Positions 1-6,681 of a stretch of 8,771 bases of DNA are shown piece by piece (positions within the stretch are counted from its first letter, which is position 1; every line of letters begins with the position of its first letter). The DNA is from Lentisphaeria bacterium. GTDB taxonomy: Bacteria; Verrucomicrobiota; Lentisphaeria; Oligosphaerales; PUNB01. Under the pieces are notes generated by a model. The model had not been told where the DNA came from, made no database searches, and was given only the letters and a program-made list of their open reading frames with translations. The position numbers and the translations under genes were made by a program. The stretch is from NCBI GenBank assembly GCA_007133055.1, contig SLNM01000009.1, positions 1-8,771 of the forward strand, written 5' to 3'.

Positions 1-87
1 GCTGGTGAAGTCAGGATTGCCGGCATCCAGCAAGGTGCCGTCAATGTCGGTGCAGACCAGGTCAATACGATGTTTTAAGGATGGCAT
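1..87 (-). CDS. HAD-superfamily hydrolase, N-terminal 29 codons only (runs off the left edge)
   Basis: Reading leftward from ATG at 87-85, the first 29 codons are open to the window edge. They contain the haloacid dehalogenase motif I, DIDGTLLD, with the two aspartates at residues 14 and 16. In this superfamily the first Asp is the nucleophile that forms the phospho-enzyme and the second is the general acid/base. Motif I so close to the N-terminus, after a short beta strand (RIDLVCTDID), fits Cof-type or other small phosphatases. GAGG lies 7 nt upstream of the ATG, which supports this start. The substrate cannot be told because the cap domain and motifs II-IV lie outside the window. The gene is divergent from cysS. 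Confidence 0.85.
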   Translation of the reverse strand, partial: MPSLKHRIDLVCTDIDGTLLDAGNPDFTS

Positions 88-362
88 ATACTGTCCTCGA
101 TCCATGCTGAATCACTATCCATTACGATATGCGCTGAAAACGCATCGCATAGGATGCAAACAAAACGCTATGCAACGAATCCGGAACATGGGCGGCGTTA
201 CTTTATCGCATACCATGGACAATACAAAACAACCGCTGGCCTCGAACGATTGCACGGCTATGTTATAATGTTGTTGTCGCGGGATTGCACTGGTTCCCGT
301 GCCGGCAACGAACAGCGTTCGCTTCCCGATTATCATATGGACTGACTCTGGATACCCATGCT
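88..362. other. Divergent intergenic region between the HAD hydrolase gene and cysS
   Basis: I see no believable gene in these 275 bp; the short open frames have no ribosome binding sites and no family features. An inverted repeat TATGCG (128-133) / CGCATA (146-151), with a further CGCAT copy at 141-145, lies on the HAD side. The extended -10 promoter toward cysS is listed separately. The cysS leader holds two weak short hairpins, CGGGA/TCCCG around 280-299 and CGAAC/GTTCG around 307-319. I found no convincing promoter for the HAD gene and no recognisable riboswitch or T-box. Confidence 0.6.
261..269 (+). promoter_or_regulatory. Extended -10 promoter candidate for cysS
   Basis: TGTTATAAT matches an extended -10 element (TGnTATAAT) with a perfect TATAAT hexamer at 264-269. 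No good -35 hexamer lies 16-18 nt upstream, which is tolerated by extended -10 promoters. TTGCAC at 250-255 is only 8 nt away and so cannot serve as its -35. Transcription would begin near 276, giving a leader of about 87 nt before cysS. Confidence 0.5.
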
Positions 363-1784
363 ATGGCACTGCAATTCCACAACTCATTATCCCGGCAAAC
401 CGAGGAGTTCACGCCTCTTCGCCCCGGCCAGGCCGGACTGTACACCTGCGGCCCGACCGTCTATAACGTCGCCCACATCGGCAATTTTCGGGCCTATGTC
501 TTTGAAGACCTGCTGCGACGCACTCTCAAATACTGCGGCTACCAGGTAACCCAGGTGATGAACCTGACGGATGTCGACGACAAAACCATCCGCGCCTCGC
601 GCCATGCCGGCAAGTCCCTGGCGGAGTTTACCCAACAGTTCAAGGACGCATTTTTTGCCGACCTCCAAAGTTTACGCATCGAACCTGCCGAGCATTATCC
701 GGCGGCGACCGAGCATATTGCGGAGATGATCGAGCTGGTTGGCAGGCTGCTGGCCCGCGGCGTGGCCTACCAAGCCGAGGATGACTCGGTCTATTTCTCC
801 ATCGAGCGCTACCCGAAATACGGCTGCCTGGTCAATCTGGATCCCGCCCAATCCCGCTCCTCCGGGCGAGTGCGCCATGATGAATACGCCAAGGAATCGG
901 TGGCCGACTTCGCCCTGTGGAAGGCGCACACCGCCGAGGATGGCGAAGTCTGGTGGGACAGCCCATGGGGACGAGGACGGCCAGGCTGGCACCTGGAGTG
1001 CAGTGCCATGAGTATGAAGTACCTGGGGCCGACTTTTGATATTCATACAGGGGGAGTCGACAACATGTTTCCCCATCACGAGGACGAAATCGCCCAGAGC
1101 GAGGCCGCCACCGGACAGCAGTTCGTGCGCTACTGGCTGCATTGCGCCCACTTGATCGTGGAGGGACGTAAAATGTCCAAGTCGGAGGGTAATTTTTTCA
1201 CCTTGCGAGACTTGCTCGGGCAGGGATTCAGCGGCCGTGAAATCCGTTATGTCCTGCTTGCCTGCCACTATCGGCAAGCGCTTAACTTCACTCGTCAAAG
1301 CTGCCTCGACGCCCGCTCGGCCCTGCAGCGAATCGATGACTTTATCGCCAGGCTCCGACAAACAGACTCGGCAGAAAACCGCGACGGCAATCCATCCGTC
1401 GAACCGGAGGAAACTCTCTGCCAGCGTGCAAAAAAGGACTTCAAAGAAGCACTGGAGGACGACCTGAATATTGCCGAAGCTCTCGCCGCCTTGTTCAACC
1501 TGGTGCGCGACGGCAACCGCCGGCTCGACCAGCGGCGGATGAACGGGCGGGAGGCCAGTGATATTTTATCCCTGCTGCATGATTTCGACTCTGTTCTGGC
1601 AGTGCTCGAGGCGGACAAAGGCGAAGAGGTGCCGGCGGCTATTGAACAACTGGCTCAACAGCGGCAGCAGGCCAGGCGGGACAAGGACTTCGCCCGGGCC
1701 GACGCATTGCGGGCCGAACTGGCCGAACAAGGATGGAGCGTGGAGGACACACCGGACGGGCCGCGCCTCAAGCCATCAGGCTAG
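363..1784 (+). CDS. cysS: Cysteinyl-tRNA synthetase
   Basis: This class I aminoacyl-tRNA synthetase charges tRNA-Cys with cysteine in the cytoplasm. From ATG 363 the protein has 473 residues, close to the usual 460-480. The HIGH-type motif is HIGN (residues 38-41) and KMSKS is at 270-274. The zinc ligands that select cysteine are all present as C29, C213, H238 and E242. The spacing 213-238-242 is the same as in the E. coli enzyme (C209, H234, E238). A DALR-type helical domain follows KMSKS, and the C-terminus has the usual KDFARADALRAEL helix and a WSVEDTPDGPR segment. The frame stays open upstream to an ATG at 285, but homology starts at MALQFHNS, so 363 is preferred although its ribosome binding site is poor. 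It is probably a single-gene transcript from the extended -10 promoter. Confidence 0.97.
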   Translation: MALQFHNSLSRQTEEFTPLRPGQAGLYTCGPTVYNVAHIGNFRAYVFEDLLRRTLKYCGYQVTQVMNLTDVDDKTIRASRHAGKSLAEFTQQFKDAFFADLQSLRIEPAEHYPAATEHIAEMIELVGRLLARGVAYQAEDDSVYFSIERYPKYGCLVNLDPAQSRSSGRVRHDEYAKESVADFALWKAHTAEDGEVWWDSPWGRGRPGWHLECSAMSMKYLGPTFDIHTGGVDNMFPHHEDEIAQSEAATGQQFVRYWLHCAHLIVEGRKMSKSEGNFFTLRDLLGQGFSGREIRYVLLACHYRQALNFTRQSCLDARSALQRIDDFIARLRQTDSAENRDGNPSVEPEETLCQRAKKDFKEALEDDLNIAEALAALFNLVRDGNRRLDQRRMNGREASDILSLLHDFDSVLAVLEADKGEEVPAAIEQLAQQRQQARRDKDFARADALRAELAEQGWSVEDTPDGPRLKPSG

Positions 1785-2142
1785 CCTGGTGTTGTGCGAA
1801 AAGGTATAACGCTTGTTCCTGGGGTCAACTACGGACTACGATTATTGTGCGCAACCCTAATCCGCAGTCGTTACTTTTGGAGACGGCGGGTCTCCGCCGT
1901 CAATCACCGTCCGAGGCCGGACGGCTCCAGGTCTTTGGCGAAGGCAGGTCGACCGCAATCGTTTTCCGACTGTTTGTTTCAGCCGACGCACCGATGGCTG
2001 AGGGCTTGCGAATTGGCGGCCGTCTGGCTTGATTTTTCCGTAAGGCGCGTACATATTGAGTTTTGCCGAGGCAACTTCCCGTGGTGCAAAACCATAAGTC
2101 GAGGCTGCGCCTGCCGGATTCTGTTTCAGCCCTATTTTCGAC
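1785..2142. other. Intergenic region between cysS and the tRNA gene
   Basis: These 358 bp hold no gene I can support. The longest rightward frame (from 1794) runs into the tRNA and has the arginine- and serine-rich content of a non-coding frame. The clearest structure is the hairpin at 1879-1901. A T run at 2032-2036 follows only a very weak stem, so I do not call a terminator for cysS. I could not identify a well-spaced promoter for the tRNA. Confidence 0.6.
1879..1901. repeat. Hairpin with two alternative pairings
   Basis: GACGGCGG (1882-1889) and CCGCCGTC (1894-1901) form a perfect 8-bp stem with the 4-nt loop GTCT. The same bases can instead pair as GGAGAC (1879-1884) with GTCTCC (1890-1895), a 6-bp stem with a GGCGG loop. 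No T tract follows on either strand, so it is not a classical intrinsic terminator. It lies about 100 bp after the cysS stop codon and may protect the mRNA 3' end. Confidence 0.6.
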
Positions 2143-2215
2143 GGGCCCGTAGCTCAGTGGTTAGAGCAGACGACTCATAATCGTCTGGTCGCAGGTTCGA
2201 ACCCTGCCGGGCCCA
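2143..2215 (+). tRNA. tRNA with CAT anticodon, most likely minor tRNA-Ile2 (may be auto-labelled tRNA-Met)
   Basis: A full cloverleaf can be drawn in 73 nt: acceptor GGGCCCG (2143-2149) pairs perfectly with CGGGCCC (2208-2214), the D stem is GCTC/GAGC, the anticodon stem is GACGA/TCGTC around loop CTCATAA, the variable loop is TGGTC, the T arm is GCAGG-TTCGAAC-CCTGC, and the discriminator is A2215. CAT can mean initiator Met, elongator Met or Ile2. The body (AGTGGTTAGAGCAG, CGACTCATAATCG, TGGTCGC) closely resembles E. coli ileX from memory, and C4-G69 and C5-G68 agree with known TilS recognition features. If so, TilS converts C34 to lysidine and the tRNA reads AUA. An initiator is unlikely because the base 1-72 pair is a normal G-C. 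The CCA end is not encoded and must be added by nucleotidyltransferase. Confidence 0.95.
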
Positions 2216-3325
2216 CTATCCAGCTTCAACTTTGGCTTGCCCTTCATCTTCGGCTTGCCGCCCTGTTTCCGCCGAACCCCCCTCCCACGATGGCCAGGCC
2301 TGGATCACCGCCTTGATCATGGTAGCCAGGGGAATGGCGAAAAAGACCCCCCAGAAACCCCCCAGCCCGCCGGATACCACCACCGCGGCAAGAATCGCCA
2401 GCGGATGCAGATGAACCACCTCGGAAAACAGATAGGTGGCCAGAATATTGCCGTCAACCAACTGAATCATCCCGTAGGCAATCATGACATAGAAAAAATC
2501 GGCGCTGAAACCCCATTGGAAAAAAGCCATCACGGCTATCGGAAAAGTCATTACCGCCGCACCGATATAGGGGATTAAAACCGACAGCCCGACAAACAGG
2601 CCGAACAGAACCGCCGCCTGCAAGCCGAGCAGTGAAAAAATCATACTGCTGCCGCCCCAGACGATGATAATTTCTATGAACTTACCACGCACATAATTGC
2701 CGATCTGCTGGTCAACCTCGCGCCAGACATCGACCACCAGACGATTGTCGGCCGGCATGAAACGGGAGAACCAGGCAAGTATGGCTTCCTTGTCCCGGAG
2801 CATGAAAAAGACCATCAGCGGAACCACCACCAAATAAACGACGAAATTGATCAGGCTCCGGATGGAGGCAAGAGAAAAACTGATTATCTGCTCCCCGTAC
2901 TCGCCCAGCCGGGATTGCAGCATATTCATAACCTGGGCAATTTGCTCGCTGGAAACCAGTTCGGGATAGCGGTCAGGCAAGGCCATCAGCTCATCCTTGC
3001 CCCAGGTCAGAATCGACGGCAACTGCTGGAACAACTGCACAATCTGGCGGTATAGCAGCGGCAAAACAACCAGCAGGCATAGAAAAAAGACGATCAGAAA
3101 AGGAAAGAAAGCCACCCAGACCGCGAAGCGGCGGGGCACCGACCGACGCTGCAAAGCCCGCACCAGCCCCTCCAGCAGATAGGCAATGATAACCGCGGCA
3201 AATATGGGAGCCAGAACATCGCCAATCCAAAATATCAAAACCGCGCCGACGACAATAAAGCCGATCAAAACCGCAACTTGCGGCTCGGAAAGCCTTTTTT
3301 GCAGCCAGTTGATAAATATTTTCAT
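2216..3325 (-). CDS. AI-2E/PerM-family (UPF0118) polytopic membrane protein
   Basis: This 369-residue inner-membrane protein has the AI-2E (PerM/TqsA/YdiK) layout. Hydrophobic segments lie near residues 17-35, 37-55 and 68-92. A soluble stretch of about 60 residues follows (QLPSILTWGKDEL onward), then segments from about 157 to the C-terminus, with the family-typical PYIG and a final glycine-rich SGGLGGFWGVFFAIPLA segment. Members have been linked to AI-2 export (TqsA) and to sodium/proton antiport, but most have no proven substrate, so I give no exact function. The tail after the last membrane helix is short, acidic and probably disordered. Its ATG overlaps the coaBC stop codon (ATGA), suggesting translational coupling. 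Its TAG stop lies directly against the 3' end of the converging tRNA, leaving no space for a terminator. Confidence 0.93.
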   Translation of the reverse strand: MKIFINWLQKRLSEPQVAVLIGFIVVGAVLIFWIGDVLAPIFAAVIIAYLLEGLVRALQRRSVPRRFAVWVAFFPFLIVFFLCLLVVLPLLYRQIVQLFQQLPSILTWGKDELMALPDRYPELVSSEQIAQVMNMLQSRLGEYGEQIISFSLASIRSLINFVVYLVVVPLMVFFMLRDKEAILAWFSRFMPADNRLVVDVWREVDQQIGNYVRGKFIEIIIVWGGSSMIFSLLGLQAAVLFGLFVGLSVLIPYIGAAVMTFPIAVMAFFQWGFSADFFYVMIAYGMIQLVDGNILATYLFSEVVHLHPLAILAAVVVSGGLGGFWGVFFAIPLATMIKAVIQAWPSWEGGSAETGRQAEDEGQAKVEAG

Positions 3326-4566
3326 GGTTCATTCCCGACGTTCATAACCAGTTCCAGAATTTTGGCGGCCACCTCCAGCTTACCGGCTTTGGGAATGGCT
3401 GTGCTGCGTCCGTCGGCGGCAAAAACCACCACTTCGTTGTCGGAGCTGTCAAATCCCACTCCCGGACACCCCACCTGGTTGGCGACCAGCCAGTCCAGTT
3501 TCTTATTGCCAAGCTTGCGCCTGGCGTTGGCCACCAGGTCTTCGGTTTCGGCCGCGAACCCCACCACGGTACGGGAACTCCGCTTGTCCGCCGCCAGCGA
3601 AGCAAGGATGTCCTCGGTCCACGCCAGTTGCAACTGCGGAGCTTGGCTCCCGGTCTGTTTGCGCAGCTTTTGCCCGGCTCTTTCGGCCGGTCGGAAATCT
3701 GCCACGGCGGCGGCCATGATCAATAAATCGGCGGCGGCAAATTCCTGCTTGACCGCCACCGCCATCTCGGCAGCCGTGACTGCCGGGATCATGGTGCAAC
3801 CAGCCGGAACCGGCAGCTCTGTCGAACCCGAAATCAAAACCACCTGATGTCCGGCCGCCGCCGCACATTCCGCCAGTGCATACCCCATGCGACCAGAAGA
3901 GCGATTGCTCAGGAATCGCACCGGGTCCAGCTCCTCCCGGGTCGGACCGGCGGTGACCACAATCCTTCGGCGCGGCTGGCCGGGGACAGGCGCGCTGTGA
4001 AGCTGCCAGGCCGCCAGCGCCGCGTTGCCTATCAACACGGGCTCGCTCATTCTACCCGCCCCTTCGAGATCACCGCAGGCTACACGGCCTGGTTCGGGAC
4101 CGACAATACGCACACCTCGCCGCCTTAGAATGGCACAGTTCTCAACCACCGCCGGGTGCGCCCACATACGCGGATTCATGGCCGGCGCTATAATGACCGA
4201 TCCGTCAAAGGACAGGGCAAAAGTCGAAAGCGCATCATCGGCAATGCCGTGCGCCAGCTTACCGATAATATTGGCGGTGGCCGGGGCGATGACCAGCAAA
4301 TCGGCCAGCTCGGCCAGCTCGACGTGCTCCGGCTGCCATCGCCCGGTATCCCACAGACTGTCGACCACCGGATGCCGGGAAAGAGTCGAAAAAGTGGCCG
4401 GCGCAACCAGGCGGCAGGCATTGGCGGTCATCAACACCCGCACTTCGGCGCCGGCCCGGGTCAGTTTACCGACCAGTTCCGCACTCTTGTAGGCGGCAAT
4501 CGAGCCGGACACCCCGAGGGCGATCACCGGTTTCCTGCCCCCGCCGATGGTCCATAGATCATCCAT
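3322..4566 (-). CDS. coaBC: Bifunctional phosphopantothenoylcysteine decarboxylase / phosphopantothenate-cysteine ligase
   Basis: CoaBC carries out two consecutive steps of coenzyme A synthesis: CTP-dependent joining of 4'-phosphopantothenate to cysteine, then FMN-dependent decarboxylation to 4'-phosphopantetheine. The protein has 414 residues, normal for the fused form. The N-terminal CoaC flavoprotein domain shows GSIAAYK (21-27), catalytic H81 in HVELA, N131 in PAMNPRMW, and C164 in ACGDLEGAGRM. All three are offset by six from E. coli H75, N125 and C158. The CoaB domain shows TAGPTREELDPVRFLSNRSSG with N221, then AAAVADFRP and K300 in QKLRK, which corresponds to the E. coli ligase lysine K289. 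ATG 4566 is only 3 nt after the gmk stop, and GGGAAG inside the gmk end can serve as the ribosome binding site. It is followed by the AI-2E family gene with a 4-bp overlap. No rpoZ lies between gmk and coaBC. Confidence 0.97.
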   Translation of the reverse strand: MDDLWTIGGGRKPVIALGVSGSIAAYKSAELVGKLTRAGAEVRVLMTANACRLVAPATFSTLSRHPVVDSLWDTGRWQPEHVELAELADLLVIAPATANIIGKLAHGIADDALSTFALSFDGSVIIAPAMNPRMWAHPAVVENCAILRRRGVRIVGPEPGRVACGDLEGAGRMSEPVLIGNAALAAWQLHSAPVPGQPRRRIVVTAGPTREELDPVRFLSNRSSGRMGYALAECAAAAGHQVVLISGSTELPVPAGCTMIPAVTAAEMAVAVKQEFAAADLLIMAAAVADFRPAERAGQKLRKQTGSQAPQLQLAWTEDILASLAADKRSSRTVVGFAAETEDLVANARRKLGNKKLDWLVANQVGCPGVGFDSSDNEVVVFAADGRSTAIPKAGKLEVAAKILELVMNVGNEP

Positions 4567-4569
4567 TAA

Positions 4570-5220
4570 TCAAACTTCCCAGGGTGGTTGCACATAGCGA
4601 ACGGTCAATCGGCGGGCGGCTTGGTAGACCGACTGCAAGTCGTGCAGCGCCTGGTCCAACTGATCATTGACGATCAAATAATCGTATTCCCGCCAGGCCC
4701 GCAGTTCCTCCTTGGCATTGTTCAGGCGGCGAGCCAAAACATGCTCATCTTCAGTCCCCCTGCCCCGCAGGCGCCGCTCGATTTCCGCCAGCGAAGGCGG
4801 CCCGAAAAAGACATATACCATTGACCGGGCAAACTTGGTGGTGCTCAGATTGCGTCGAACCTGCCGGGCACCCTCGACATCGATATCCATGAGCACATCG
4901 TGCCCGCCCTCCAACCAAGGCTCCAGTTCTTCGCGCAAAGTCCCGTAGTAACAGCCATGCACCTCGGCCAGCTCGAGAAACTGCCCCGCCTGTCTCTTAC
5001 GCTCGAATTCCTCGGTCGAGACAAACCGGTAGTCCCGGCCATCGGCTTCCTCCCGCCGCGGCGGGCGGGTGGTGCATGAAACCGAAAAATGCAGGCCGGG
5101 CTGTCGTTCCAAAAGCATCCTGCAGACCGTAGTTTTACCCGTCCCGCTGGGGCCTGATACAACCAGACCAACACCGAATTCGTTCGAGCTTCCTGACTGC
5201 ATTGGCAACTGGTTCCTCAA
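4570..5220 (-). CDS. gmk: Guanylate kinase
   Basis: Gmk phosphorylates GMP to GDP with ATP and is an essential cytosolic nucleotide kinase. The protein is 216 residues from TTG 5220, close to the usual 200-215. The P-loop is GPSGTGKTT (23-31). The GMP-binding segment SVSCTTRPPRREEADGRDY (46-64) is complete, followed by the family motifs GCYYGT, MDIDVEGARQV, the PPSLAEIERRLRGRG lid region, and YDYLIVND near the C-terminus. Three starts compete. TTG 5220 overlaps the upstream pfk stop (TTGA) and has GGGGAGG 7 nt upstream. TTG 5208 has GAGG 6 nt upstream. ATG 5202 has the best codon but a 12-nt gap to GAGG. I keep 5220, with ATG 5202 (210 residues) the main alternative. All starts leave the catalytic core intact. 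Confidence 0.96.
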   Translation of the reverse strand: MRNQLPMQSGSSNEFGVGLVVSGPSGTGKTTVCRMLLERQPGLHFSVSCTTRPPRREEADGRDYRFVSTEEFERKRQAGQFLELAEVHGCYYGTLREELEPWLEGGHDVLMDIDVEGARQVRRNLSTTKFARSMVYVFFGPPSLAEIERRLRGRGTEDEHVLARRLNNAKEELRAWREYDYLIVNDQLDQALHDLQSVYQAARRLTVRYVQPPWEV

Positions 5221-6542
5221 TCCCCGCCCTCCCCTTCTGATCGGCGCGCATAAAAATAATCATTCTGGCGGGTGGCACCCAACACACTCTGCCACAACTG
5301 GTTTTTGGGGTCTATGCGCCGTCGTTCACGGACGGCCAAAGACACTGGCACGTGAATAAAGTTGCCGTGCCAGTGGGCAATCACCATCCCCGACTTGCCG
5401 GCCATCGCCGCATGCACGGCGTTTTCCGCCAAATGCAGACAATAAACCGCATCGGTGCCATAAGCAGGCACCGAGCGGATAATATAGCTGGGATCGAGAT
5501 ACTTGATACTGTGCTCGATCCGTTGCCGGGAAAGATACCCGCCAATCCGATCCTTGAGCAGTAGGCCGATGTCGCTGAAAACAATATTGCCGGAAGCGTC
5601 CCGCGAAGTTCCGGTTTGCTCGAACAAGCCCTGCCCCGCCCCCTCCGCCACCACAATCACCGCATGGTTCTTGATGGCCAGGCGACGCTTGATCGCCGGC
5701 AGCAGCCCGTTCTCGCCGTCAAGGCTGAATTCAACCTCCGGAATCAAACAGAAATTTGCCACCGAATTGGCCAGACAGGCACTGGCCGCAATAAAGCCGG
5801 ACTCGCGCCCCATCAGCTTGACCAGGCCTATGCCGTTGTGTACTCCCTTAGCCTCCATGTGGGCGCTGCTGATAACCGGTCCGGCCGCGTAGATGGCCGA
5901 CTCGAAACCAAAGGTGCGATCCATGAAATTCAAGTCGTTGTCGATCGTTTTTGGGATGCCAATCACACTCAGCGGCAGATTGCGCTCGCGCGCCAGCCCG
6001 GCAATCTCGCTGGTCGCCCGCTGCGTACCGTCCCCGCCTATGGTGAACAACAAATTGATTTTCATGCGGCTGATCGTCGCCAGTATCTCCTCGTTCGACT
6101 GCTGCCCCCGCGAGGATCCCAGAATTGAACCACCATGCTCGTGAATATAGTCAACCACGTCCGGGTCCAGATGCAAAGGCGGCAATCCATATTTCGCCAC
6201 CAGCCCGCGGTAGCCGTAGCGAATACCGTAGATGGTGCCAACCCGATAACGGTGCCAAAGGGTGTTGACCAAGGACCTGATGACATCGTTGATCCCGGGA
6301 CACAATCCGCCGCAGCTTACGATGGCGGCACGAGTTCGGGCAGGATCGTGAAAAATACGCCGGCGCGGACCAGCCGGCTCGAAGGTGGGCAGCGGCAAGC
6401 CCTGTTCAAGGCAGGACTCAATGTCCCGATGCTTGAGAAAATAGGATATCCGATTGTCCTCGTCGACAAACTCGGCATGACTCAGGGGAGAGTCAATTTC
6501 GCATTCACCCAGGGATGGCACCTTGAAATCAAGCTGAGACAT
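5217..6542 (-). CDS. 6-phosphofructokinase, TP0108/plant-type (predicted ATP-dependent)
   Basis: This enzyme phosphorylates fructose 6-phosphate to fructose 1,6-bisphosphate in glycolysis. At 441 residues it is longer than the E. coli PfkA type (about 320) because of an N-terminal extension of some 70 residues. It belongs with the long TP0108, plant and trypanosome-like PFKs. Motifs: CGGLCPGIND (77-86), GGDGT (169-173), PKTIDND (197-203) and MGRESGFIA (244-252). G172 stands where PPi-dependent enzymes have Asp, which predicts ATP as phosphoryl donor. K198 in PKTIDND is the residue seen in PPi-PFKs, where E. coli has Gly124. This mixed Gly/Lys signature is known from the ATP-using trypanosome branch. 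ATG 6542 is the start; AAAGGG 11 nt upstream is a distant ribosome binding site. It is the first gene of the leftward operon and overlaps gmk by 4 bp. Confidence 0.95.
   Translation of the reverse strand: MSQLDFKVPSLGECEIDSPLSHAEFVDEDNRISYFLKHRDIESCLEQGLPLPTFEPAGPRRRIFHDPARTRAAIVSCGGLCPGINDVIRSLVNTLWHRYRVGTIYGIRYGYRGLVAKYGLPPLHLDPDVVDYIHEHGGSILGSSRGQQSNEEILATISRMKINLLFTIGGDGTQRATSEIAGLARERNLPLSVIGIPKTIDNDLNFMDRTFGFESAIYAAGPVISSAHMEAKGVHNGIGLVKLMGRESGFIAASACLANSVANFCLIPEVEFSLDGENGLLPAIKRRLAIKNHAVIVVAEGAGQGLFEQTGTSRDASGNIVFSDIGLLLKDRIGGYLSRQRIEHSIKYLDPSYIIRSVPAYGTDAVYCLHLAENAVHAAMAGKSGMVIAHWHGNFIHVPVSLAVRERRRIDPKNQLWQSVLGATRQNDYFYARRSEGEGGD
5228..5234 (-). promoter_or_regulatory. Ribosome binding site supporting the TTG start of gmk
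   Basis: On the minus strand GGGGAGG lies inside the last codons of the phosphofructokinase gene, 7 nt before TTG 5220. This is the strongest Shine-Dalgarno match near the three possible gmk starts and argues for a non-ATG, overlap-coupled start. Confidence 0.45.
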
Positions 6543-6568
6543 AAGCGGATCAACCCTTTAGTTTGACT

Positions 6569-6598
6569 TTGTCAGGGATTCAGGTTTGCCAGTACAAT
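6569..6598 (+). promoter_or_regulatory. Rightward sigma70-type promoter candidate
   Basis: TTGTCA (6569-6574) and TACAAT (6593-6598), each one base off consensus, are separated by 18 nt. Transcription would start near 6605 and run toward the hairpin at 6682-6751. It overlaps the start region of the leftward pfk promoter. No coding frame lies directly downstream, so its product, if real, would be a short RNA or a long cas6 leader. Confidence 0.35.
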
Positions 6599-6600
6599 GT

Positions 6601-6628
6601 AGCATATCTCCGAACTTGAAAAAGTCAA
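6601..6628 (-). promoter_or_regulatory. Sigma70-type promoter of the pfk-gmk-coaBC operon
   Basis: On the minus strand TTGACT (6628-6623) and TATGCT (6606-6601) are separated by 16 nt. The start would be near 6594, giving a leader of about 50 nt before the phosphofructokinase ATG. The next three genes follow without promoter-sized gaps, so this probably drives all four. Confidence 0.55.
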
Positions 6629-6681
6629 GCAGGCGAAGCTGCTAATGCGTCAGCGAAAGGTGGGAAATTCGTGTCGGTTGG

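Noticed and set aside
672..1361. Open frame of 229 codons on the minus strand inside cysS
   Set aside because: It lies wholly antisense to a clearly conserved synthetase, shows no family motif, and is the kind of long shadow frame expected in GC-rich coding DNA.
1794..2180. Rightward open frame of 128 codons between cysS and the tRNA
   Set aside because: It runs into the tRNA gene, its composition is non-protein-like, and there is no ribosome binding site.
2143..2215. tRNA 3' end as an integration (att) site
   Set aside because: No integrase gene, no direct repeat of the tRNA end and no foreign-looking DNA directly beyond it; the next gene is part of the core operon.
3278..3847. Rightward open frame of 189 codons opposite coaBC
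   Set aside because: Serine/alanine-rich product without motifs, fully antisense to the conserved CoaB domain.
4301..4318. 9-bp tandem repeat TCGGCCAGC twice inside coaBC
   Set aside because: It encodes ELAELA next to catalytic H81, and the local length equals that of E. coli CoaC, so it is coincidental codon repetition and not an insertion.
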